Source: Hyposmocoma kahamanoa
Lineage: Eukaryota > Arthropoda > Insecta > Lepidoptera > Cosmopterigidae
Assembly (NCBI RefSeq): GCF_003589595.1
Contig: NW_020654289.1
Location: 3,627,964-3,691,963, forward strand
Direction of reading: 5' to 3'
DNA length: 64,000 bases
Part shown: piece by piece, positions 56,610-64,000 of the stretch
Position numbering within the stretch: position 1 is the first letter of the stretch
How the letters are laid out: the number at the start of each line of letters is the position of its first letter
Translations under genes and position numbers: made by a program
Notes under the pieces: model-generated
What the model saw: only the letters and a program-made list of their open reading frames with translations
Databases searched by the model: none
What the model was told of the DNA's origin: nothing

Positions 56610-56935
56610 ATGTGTCATAACCCATTTTGTCAATTGTGATTTAAGCGTAGGTCCGTGTATTCATTTAGTAAACTATTGAAGATCTTTATGCACATATTGA
56701 AGCAGTTATTCTTATAAATTAATTTATGGCATCGAAGTTGCTATAAAAGATTCATGATCTTAGCTCTGGTTTGCCTTTGTATCACTTTACCACGTGTTTT
56801 AAAATATTGAGGATGAGTGTTCACGACTACGCAGATTTTCCTTATATACATGCATGACAAAGGCAGTATGTTTAGTTTTTTGAACAACGGTTTGCAGCTA
56901 TCATCGAACCGCGCACCACAGATCGCTCGAATATA
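56610..56935 (-). pseudogene. LINE ORF2 C-terminal region
   Basis: Minus-strand frame gives IRAICGARFDDSCKPLFKKL, NILPLSCMYIRKI, VVNTHPQYF and RTRAKIMNLL, then a stop and KNNCFNMCIKIFNSLLNEY. This is the CR1/Jockey 'RAI.G....(D/S)C.PLF..L.ILT....YI...L' C-terminal block. Joining it to the thumb across the insertion at 56936-57610 restores the frame ('VQKK' then 'YIRAICG'). Confidence 0.85.
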
Positions 56936-57610
56936 CAGCCTTGGCCAAAAGTATTGAGCACCCTAAAAATCCCGAACGGGCACAATAAGTATTGCAGAAA
57001 ACAGGTCCTATTGTTAAGGATTATTTTTTCGGCATCTACAAAGGTTTAAAAACAATGACCCCCACACCGTAACTAGCAATAAAACACCTGGTGCCATAAA
57101 ATTTGCAGCTCAACAAGCTCGAACGTCTACAAAACTTTTGCATCCGTTTCATTTATGGTCTGAGGAAATTTGATCATGTTTCCATTTATCGCAAGGAGCT
57201 GAAGTGGTTACCCATTAGACTTCGCCGGAATGCTCATATTCTTAATCTTCTTTATGGCATCTTAATCATTCCTCACACACCACCTTACCTTAAGGAGCGA
57301 TTTGAATTCGCCCATCAATACAACCCCCGACTTCTGCGCTCTTCTTCAACTCTCCAACTTAAGATGCCATTGCATACCTCCCAGTATTACGACAAGTCCT
57401 TTGCTGTTCAGGCTATTCGTTTGTGGAACGCTTTGCCTTTATTTATTCAACAAGCGAAATCATTGAATATATTCAAAAATATGGTAAAAATACACTACCT
57501 TACTTTAGTGTGACTTGGACTGCTTAGGTATTTTTATGTTTTGAAATTACGTTTTAGAAATTTCATATTTATAGGTATAAGAATATAGTAGTTTACGATA
57601 TTCATATACA
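56936..57610 (+). mobile_element. 675-bp insertion at a TA, Tc1-like left end
   Basis: Flanked by TA at 56934-56935 and 57611-57612. The left end CAGCCTTGGCCAAAAGTATTG is a typical Tc1/mariner-type terminus. The right end lacks the inverse; instead the segment contains a plus-strand LINE C-terminus. Either a Tc1-like element captured a LINE end and lost its right TIR, or the insertion is a chimera; a 4-bp duplication (atac) is an alternative reading of the junctions. Confidence 0.6.
57103..57513 (+). pseudogene. LINE ORF2 C-terminal region nested in the larger LINE
   Basis: Reads KLERLQNFCIRFIYGLRKFDHVS, then ELKWLPIRLRRNAHILNLLYG, PPYLKERFEF and SFAVQAIRLWNALPLFIQ..KSLNIFKNMVK. It is the C-terminal domain of a different LINE type than its host (the 'L...QN..IRFI.GL...DHIS' type). 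Open for 136 codons with a good stop, but no RT domain, so it is a truncated fragment. Confidence 0.85.
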
Positions 57611-58830
57611 TACTTCTTCTGAACCTTGAACACTCTTTCTAAATCTACTGAGTTGCCCCATAGTATAAGACCGTAGCTGAGTACGGACGAAACGTAGCCG
57701 TGATAGGCCGTCAGCGCAGCTTCTCGAGAGACAATTTACCTTAGTCTTCGCAGAGCGTAAACAAATCTATTTAGTCTCATACAATTTTTTTCGATGTGAT
57801 CCTTCCAGTTAAGATGTTTATCGATTGTCGATCCAAGAAAGTTAAATGTGTTAACTTCATCTACAATGTCGTTGTAGTGAACTTTAATTGGTTTAATCTA
57901 AATGTCATAAATTTAGTTTTGATTATATTAATACGTCGATCATTAATGTCCATCCAACTTATTACATCTGTCAGTGCTTTATTTATGTCGGTGTTAAACG
58001 TCGCTATGTTTTCGCATTTTATTATAAGAGTTGTATCGTCAGCAAATTGTATATATTTATGGTCAATACCGTGTGGAAGGTCCTTAATATAAAGGAGGAA
58101 TAGTAAAGGACCGAGGACGCTACCTTGACGAATTCCAGTATTACTTGTTTTTAAGTGTGATCTGAAGGTTTGTTTGTCAAGTATATTATTGTGTTTGTTT
58201 TTTGTAAATCCACTTATTTCTGTAAATTGTGTTCGATTTGTTAAGTAACTTTCTACCCAATCAAGGGCGCTTCCTCTAATACCATATATTTCTAGATTGT
58301 GTAGGAGCTTGGAATGATTAACATAGTCGAGGGATTTACTCATATCTAGGAAGACTGACATTACAGGAGTAGAGGCGTTCAAGCTTTCTGTTATGATGTG
58401 CAAAAATTCAAAACACGCAAGCGTTGTAGAGCTGCCTTTTCGAAATCCAAATTGAATCTTGGATAGAGTTGGGATTAACGTTATTGGCCTATAATTACTT
58501 GGCCTTTCCTTATCGCCTTTCTTAAAAAGAGGTTTGTCGACACAAGTTTTTAGTTACTCTGAAAAAAAGCCATCAGCAAAGGACAAATTTATGATATGTG
58601 TAAGTAGGCGACAGAAGTAAGGGGAGCATAACTTAAGCATTTTAGTAGTTATGGTAGCGTAACCACTACATTTAGTGTTTTTTAAAGGCATAATCATGTT
58701 ATACGTTTCCAGATCGTTTACCAATGTCAAAAATATGGTATGGGAATTTTTATATAGCGAATTTGATACAATTGTCATGTTGTTTTGAGTCAAGTTATTT
58801 TTTTGTCAAATCTGTAAAATAATAGTTAAA
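57610..58830 (-). pseudogene. LINE reverse transcriptase domain
   Basis: Minus strand. From the N-terminal side: MIMPLKNTKCSGYATITTKMLK and CRLLTHIINLSFADGFF (58554-58793), an in-frame TAA at 58554, then PSNYRPITLIPTLSKI, QFGFRKGSSTTLACFEF, FLDMSKSLDYVNHSKLL (motif A), NTGIRQGSVLGPLLFLLYI (motif B) and IQFADDTTLI (motif C with catalytic FADD). About 30 residues expected between 'LSKI' and 'QFGFRKG' are missing in frame. A frameshift near 57880 leads to the thumb, FLGSTIDKHLNWKDHIEK and VLSYGLILWGNS. The key Asp residues of the palm are retained. Confidence 0.9.
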
Positions 58831-59379
58831 AATATTATAAATGTGAATTGGGTTTGAGTATGTCCTATTATTATGTTGTATCTGTTTAATGTCATTATTA
58901 TGGATATTATTAGTTATTGTTGATGTAATTGTATTTCATATCGTTTTGCATTTGTTTTTATTGTTGTGTACGTAAATATTATTGTTAATTTTCCGGGCTT
59001 TTAAGATGCACTTTCTTAGTTTGTATTTAATTGTTTGTTACACGATGATGTTTTGAGCTTTAAATGTAACAATCGTTTTGTTTTGCTACTTTTTTTAAGA
59101 CCTTTTGTAATCCACAGCTGCTTTTTAGGCCCATTGTCAATTTTAACTCTTAATATTGGGAAACGTAGTTCGTAAAACATACGTATTAAATTATAAAAGT
59201 TATCGAAAGCCTGAATTACATTATCTGAGCCCAAGACATCAGAAAAGGAAAGAGCCGAAACGCATTCATAGAATTTCCGAATATTTTCGGTGCAATAGTC
59301 GCGCCGTTGTTCATACCAAGTGGTGATAGCTTTTTGTCTCCCTATCTTTCATTCATCTTCGTTATTGTTTGCGCAGTTT

Positions 59380-60300
59380 CATGATCAGAAAGCACCGGAA
59401 CGTCAATGTCTGTTTATACTGATTTTACATTACTGACAACCAAGTCAATACATGAATTTAACCTCGTTGGTGACTTTATGTGAACGTTGAAGTTATAATT
59501 TTGAAGAATGCTCAGCAGATCTTTGGAAGCTGTGTTTTCCTGCAATATATTAATGTTCCAGTCACCGCAAATGACGATTTTTTATGTTTGTATTTGGTGG
59601 TCAAATAGTAAAGCAATATGTTGAGTTTACAAAGTAATACAACAAAGCCTTAATAAAGCTTGTATGATCCGGAATTCTATATATATTAACTACAATAAGG
59701 CCAATACCTACTATTTCCACACCAGAGCATTCAAAATATAGTTTAGATACTATTTCGTATTAGAATGCATATACCTCTTTTACTATTTTCACGACAATAG
59801 CTTGCCACTAATTTCAAATGGCTACGTTTTATGTTAGATTCAGAACCATTTACAAAGGTCTCACCGAAGCATGTTATGTCAACCTCTTTGCCGTCATAAT
59901 ATATTTCCTTAAAAGTAAATTCTAAACGTTGACTTACAATTTATATGGACGTCGGGTCCGCGCTAAAAAGTGTCCGAACTTATAGGGCGTTAAAATCGTA
60001 TACAGAGCGTCATTCACGCTTTAGTCTTTTTTGTTCGTCTGACAGCGAAGCAAGCAAAATTAGACAGTACTGCGATGACATTACAATTTAAATTCAACGT
60101 TTTAGCTTTGTCATATTCCTTTACATGTAATGACAACGTAGTGACGTTTAAATAGGTTGACTTGGAACATTTTTTTCGTGGTTTTTGTATTAGACCCGTC
60201 GTCCATTTATTTGTAAGTCAATGCTTCTAAAAGATCTAATTTACCACAGAGACCTTGTATATTCTGATTAAAAATTAAAAAAGTGTTATTACATATTGAA
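59380..60300 (-). pseudogene. LINE apurinic-type endonuclease domain, split by MITE-A
   Basis: Minus strand. FLIFNQNIQGLCGKLDLLEA (start of the domain, about 60231-60290), then after the MITE: DITCFGETFVNG, KLVASYCRENSKRGICILIRN, IVICGDWNINIL (GDxN), SPTRLNSCIDLVVSNV and DVPVLSDHETAQT (SDH). These are the conserved endonuclease motifs in the right order. Interrupted by several stops and by MITE-A copy 6 immediately after KLDLLEA. Confidence 0.85.
59927..60223 (+). mobile_element. MITE-A copy 6 inside the LINE endonuclease
   Basis: 297 bp, long form. Left end CGTTGACTTACAA (one change), right end TTGTAAGTCAATG. Duplication attctaaa / cttctaaa at 59919-59926 and 60224-60231 (7 of 8). Removing it together with one duplication rejoins the LINE endonuclease frame. 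Confidence 0.9.
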
Positions 60301-60339
60301 TTCTCTTGAGTGTTATGATATGAACGTTTACAAGTCGAT

Positions 60340-60759
60340 TTATGAAAATCTACGTCCGAGACGAAAAAAAATATTGTCATTGGCTGTGGGAATAGAGTTA
60401 TGTATCCTACGTAATTTAAAGCTAGTCTCAAGAAACTCCCTTCTATAATTCAAAAAGTTTATTTCCACATTTACTTTGAATACTAAAGACTTCCATGACA
60501 ACGTATTATCTTTAATATTAATTAATGTACAATTTGAGTAATTTTTTGTGAACCATTCTAAGTCATAATTTAAGACGTTTGTATTCAAATAAATGTTCCT
60601 ACGTATATTGAATAATAATATATTTTTGTCTCTGAATTTATATAACATATTGCATATGTTTGTAGGTAGCGTAAATGGATTTTTGTCATTAGAACCTACT
60701 GAATGAACAATAAGATCATGTTTTGTTATTACATTTGTCATATAAAATCTGTGACACAA
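60340..60759 (-). pseudogene. LINE ORF1 C-terminal part, possible SGNH-like domain
   Basis: 139 open codons on the minus strand with KHDLIVHSVGSNDKNPF, ILLFNIRRNIYLNTNVLNYDLE and NCTLINIKDNTL. 'VGSND' resembles the block III GxND motif of SGNH/GDSL hydrolases, which occur in ORF1 of some CR1-like LINEs. The GDS and D..H blocks are not identifiable in this truncated piece. It overlaps the beginning of the endonuclease frame, as ORF1/ORF2 junctions often do. Confidence 0.6.
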
Positions 60760-60869
60760 AATGTGTCACTTTGACAGCGTTTTATATTTGGTTTAGCTTT
60801 GGTTTTTCCGTTAATATTTAGCGCGATTGGGCTTCTGGTGACGGCTCATTGGGGTTTACAATCTTTTTA

Positions 60870-61085
60870 CATATATGACAGACTACACCCCACTTGATGT
60901 TAAATGGAATACAAAGGTGAAGGCACCTAGTGCAGGGTAGTTATAATCAATGCTAGGGCCAACTCCACCCTGTCTACCTACAAGATGTCTCACTACGCCT
61001 CGTTTGAAGGACCTTTCATAAAAAGAGGGAGGAATACGTGCGCTGGAAATAGGGTTACCATACTAAAATTGGAATAGTCCTGACA
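60870..61085 (-). pseudogene. Jockey-like LINE 3' end, minus strand
   Basis: 'cacttgatgttaaatggaa', 'ctacctacaagatgtctc' and 'cgcctcgtttgaagga' match 39500-39650. Coding remnants are the last codons only. Confidence 0.7.
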
Positions 61086-61260
61086 AAAAGCCTGATATTT
61101 GCAAATAAGGACGATATTTAGTAACAAAATAAACTTTAAATTTCGTGCAATTTATTGACAATAAGGATTTGTGAGTGAGATTGACTTGTTTTGTTTTTAA
61201 TATGATTGCATTGGAAGTTAGAAGTGAAAGTGTTTGGCTTCGGAAATTATTTTTTTTTTT

Positions 61261-61550
61261 GTAGCAGTAGAGCAGTTTGTGAAAATGTTCGTCCAGGGAA
61301 GTACTGCCTTAGCTATATTTTTTGCCTCCAACCAGTAATGTGAGCATTACTGCGTTCCGGTTTTGAAGGGTAAGGGTGCTGGTGAAATTACAGGCACATG
61401 AGACTTGTCTAGTTTTGTCTCAGGGTGCCGGGCATAGTGGCAGTGCCCTTCAGATCTTTACGATTTTAAACTCTGAGTGGCACTGCAACTGTTATGGACA
61501 GGCGTACCGCTTACCACCAGGATCACGACTTGTTCATTCCGTTCACTTAT
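61261..61550 (+). repeat. Family S repeat, near-complete reference copy
   Basis: Has almost all landmarks in order, from 'gtagcagtagagcag' to 'ccaggatcacgacttgttc'. A T-run precedes it. Only the A-rich end is missing. Confidence 0.88.
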
Positions 61551-61604
61551 TGTCTTTACCTACATGTGTCACATTTTTTTATTTATTTTGAACATAATAA
61601 TATC

Positions 61605-61700
61605 CTCTCTAATCTGGTAGCCACGTCGAGACAACAGACACTGGTTCGACTCCATTCGGGTCGAGGGAATTTGTCTTTGTGCTTGTTTGATCTTTATATC
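61605..61700 (+). mobile_element. tRNA-like SINE-2 fragment
   Basis: 'ggtagccacgtcg', box B-like 'ctggttcgactccattcgg', then 'gcttgtttgatctttat' and 'aataataataacaaac'. Box A is degraded. Confidence 0.55.
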
Positions 61701-61719
61701 AATAATAATAACAAACTAG

Positions 61720-63060
61720 TGAAATATTTTCGCAAAAAATTTGATGAATATCATGACAATAAAAACTATTTAAGTTAAAAATAAAATCTTCCCCAAGACG
61801 AAAAATCTGGACAGATGAGAATTCCAACAAAAAAAATTATAACAAAAGCGATGCATTAACCCTTTCGCATAAACCTTTTAAAGGGTTTTTGAAAGGAGTC
61901 TTATTGATAAGTATAGATTAAGTATTCTGTGTATTTTGAATAAATAAAAAAAAACAAAATTCGAACTAAAAAGGCTGGATATGTCCGAACAAATCCAGAC
62001 GGATGGTAGCCCTAGCTGGCAGGGAGTTCCATTTGTCAAATATGCAAATATGTGTCATTTGAATTAGGTTTCAAAGCAGAAGTATAAAAAGCAACAGTTT
62101 ACCTCGTCGAGTAAAAACGGGATTCACTACATAGGGAAAATTTATGCTTCTTTTAATGCGAAGTACATAATAAATATAAAAGAAGTTGAAGATAAGCCGA
62201 GATTGCAAAAAGTGAAGAAAGGCTTAACACCTTTACCATTGGAAATAGATAAAAAAGAAGACAACTTGCTTTTTTCTTGCAACAGAATAAAGACCCTAAA
62301 CCTTCTCTGTTTGTTTTAGGTAACTTTCAAATATTCAGCCGTGTCAGGGCTCTACAAAAATTTGTGCTTCACTAAGATCTCGGCTTCTGTAAACCGTAAC
62401 ATTTGCGTAGTAGATAAGAACGGTGTTAATTTACATAATTCATATGGATTGCATACGAATTACAATGAATATTATGTGTAATGTACGTATTCATACAATA
62501 AGAATGTTGTTTAAATTTATTAAAAGAAGCAAAATCTTTTTTTTTATACATTTTTCAAGAACAAAGTAAACACGAAGCCTTTCATATCTAGAAAATTAAC
62601 AGACCGTCTAGGAGATCAAAGGGGTTGCAGCTTGCATCAACGCATTTTCATAGCTATGTAAAGAGCGTTCGCTGACATTTGGGCATTCTATCAGACCCAG
62701 TTTTATTTATCTAATTCTGTCCTAGTTTTTTGTACATTTCAATACCTCCAACGAACAGTTTGCTAACTTGATTCATATTTTCTGCCATTTTTGTAAACAG
62801 CCATATTTATTTACTAGTTATTATGCTCCCCAAACGTTCAAAATGTGTGTAAATGAAAAAAACAAATCGACAAATTTTGTGAAACAAAAAATAACGAAAC
62901 GAAATAAAAGCAGAGAGGTCCAAACATTAAGTTACCATAGTCTTTGATAAAGGTATCGATTTACGCCTTTCTTTCGTCACAAACAAATAGAGTTAACATG
63001 ATTATGAAATACCACACACTTCATATGAAAGTATTTTCTATTCAAATACGATATCGAACA
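61720..63060. other. Gene-free stretch
   Basis: No gene seen. 'ttaacagaccgtctaggagatc' at about 62597 matches 'ttaatagactgtctaggaaccc' at 35350, a short dispersed repeat. A palindrome 'aaaccttttaaagggttt' lies at about 61871. Confidence 0.4.
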
Positions 63061-63066
63061 ACTTAC

Positions 63067-63810
63067 AAGTTATAATTATTAATACAAAGATCGAACAATC
63101 ACAAAAAACACTCAGAAAAAATTCCTTCGATCCGGTCGGATTCGAACCGACGTCTTCTTGCATACCGTGGTAGACGCTATACCAACTAAGCCACGGAACG
63201 AACCAACGGACCTCACGAATTTTTCTATGTGCTTGCGTCGTGTCTTTGTACTTGGTCTTTCAACGACTTTTTAGTCGTAGCGCCATCTATGAGAAATCTT
63301 TGACAGATTTATCATCCAGTTAGTACCTTTACAGCTACCAGTCCTGGCGAGAGATGTCGCTATTCACTGTATTAATTAAATTTTTATTGAATTGCTATTC
63401 AATTATTTTCTGTGAAATTACTCCACTAGTTTGTTATAATTATTAATACAAAGATCGAACAATCAGAAAAAACACTCAGAAAAAAATTCTGTGTTTGCTA
63501 TCGCAGTCTCCTCAACTATGACTAAAACGCAAATGGAAGTATTCGTCAAAACGGATTATTTGAGCTTATTTTAGGTAGTTGCTGTAACATATGGAGAAGT
63601 TCCTCTCGACTGTCTGCCATTTCACATCAACTCTACGTTACCTTGAATGGAATCATTTTTATTTAAATTTGTATTGAATTGATATTTTTATAACATTTTG
63701 TGAAAATACTACACTAGTTTGTTATAATTATTAATACGGCCGGATTTGAACCGACGTCTTCTAGCAAACCGTGCCAGACGCCATGCGAACTAAGCCACGG
63801 AACTTTTCCT
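63067..63810 (-). mobile_element. SINE-2 alternating array, up to three units
   Basis: Repeat start 'tataattattaatacaaag' occurs at about 63071, 63436 and (shortened) 63723. Heads with 'ggttcgaatccg' are at 63130-63200 and, degraded, 63725-63805. The body between is the same as at 48.6-48.9 kb. The middle unit has lost its head and retains only 'gaacaatcagaaaaaacactcag'. Confidence 0.82.
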
Positions 63811-63844
63811 TTTTTTGAAATTGGTTAAAAAGGTAATTTCCAAT

Positions 63845-63915
63845 TTGATACTTCCGGGAATCGAACCTCTTCATCTTGTGCCTAGAGTATAAACCATTGG
63901 GCCACCGAGGTCATC
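63845..63915 (-). mobile_element. tRNA-like SINE-4 head
   Basis: Minus strand: 'gacctcggtggcccaatgg' (box A) and 'aggttcgattcccgg' (box B), spaced as in a tRNA. The inverted 'caatttgat' / 'atcaaattg' pair around it (63840, 63913) may be coincidental. Confidence 0.65.
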
Positions 63916-64000
63916 AAATTGATGATGACGATGAAGAAACATCAGTAAACTTAATAACATAAAAAACAAAAAACCTTCACATAAACAACGGCAATCTCAA

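Larger units (their letters stand above)
56406..60765 (-). mobile_element. Large CR1-like LINE, minus strand, with two later insertions
   Basis: From right to left: ORF1 C-terminal part (60340-60759), apurinic-type endonuclease (about 59380-60300), linker, reverse transcriptase with FADD motif (about 57860-58850), thumb (57610-57860), C-terminal region (56610-56935) and 3' UTR ending in a (tttcta)n microsatellite at 56406-56425. Inserted in it are MITE-A copy 6 (59927-60223) and a 675-bp segment (56936-57610). Stops and frameshifts make it dead. 5'-truncated within ORF1. Confidence 0.9.

Noticed and set aside
56380..60830. 17-bp target duplication of the large LINE ('taatatt(t)agcgcgattg')
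   Set aside because: The word is part of the tandem repeat that the LINE entered and occurs in unit 1 too, so it does not mark the insertion.
1..64000. Bacterial systems, CRISPR array, prophage, rRNA
   Set aside because: Composition, tRNA-derived SINEs, LINE types and absence of dense long ORFs show a eukaryotic intergenic or intronic region; no spaced direct repeats of CRISPR type are visible.

Overview
The window looks like AT-rich nuclear DNA from a lepidopteran (moth or butterfly). The basis is its repeats: tRNA-derived SINEs, an RTE-type LINE tail carrying the 'gaagacgtccactgct' motif, and many 5'-truncated Jockey/CR1-like LINE ends whose tails are short microsatellites or poly(A). I found no intact host protein-coding gene, no rRNA, no convincing functional tRNA gene and no CRISPR array. 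Almost every long ORF is a transposon remnant or is spurious. One exon-like ORF near 53.7-54.0 kb is the only candidate non-transposon coding piece, and it is weak.

Layout. 0-5.1 kb: the first copies of two small inverted-repeat transposon families (MITE-A, MITE-B), a short retroposon (family H) and a high-copy ~300 bp repeat (family S). 5.1-10.2 kb: a GC-rich hairpin, a tRNA-SINE, a decayed Jockey-like LINE (7.1-7.9 kb) and an RTE-like fragment (9.6-10.2 kb). 10.8-21.1 kb: four MITE-A copies with exact 8-bp target duplications, one MITE-B, and LINE 3' ends at 12.7, 16.0 and 20.7 kb. 22-36 kb: family N and family S repeats, three long near-perfect palindrome sites counting 42.4 kb (others at 25.7 and 28.4 kb), and dispersed repeat pairs that recur near 55-56 kb. 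36.7-40 kb: the best Jockey-like C-terminal ORF, a tandem tRNA-like/body repeat and a minus-strand LINE end. 41-52.5 kb: a TIR element, a 70-bp palindrome, family N and S copies, a three-layer nested insertion at 51.0-51.6 kb and a hAT-like element at 51.8-52.5 kb. 53-56.2 kb: MITE-B copy D, the exon-like ORF, SINE and dispersed repeats. 56.4-60.8 kb: the largest element, a minus-strand CR1-like LINE with ORF1 C-terminus, endonuclease, reverse transcriptase, C-terminal region and microsatellite tail, inserted in a tandem repeat. It was later hit by a MITE-A copy in the endonuclease and by a 675-bp TA-flanked insertion in its C-terminal region. 61-64 kb: a LINE end, a family S copy, and an alternating tRNA-like/body array.

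The parts do not form a pathway. What can be read is an order of insertion: LINEs and family S are old and serve as targets; MITE-A, family H, SINEs and a Tc1-like end lie inside them. The clearest results are the two MITE families defined here by TIR plus 8-bp target duplication, the LINE whose reading frame is restored when two insertions are removed, the recurrent tRNA-like/body tandem repeats and the palindromes.
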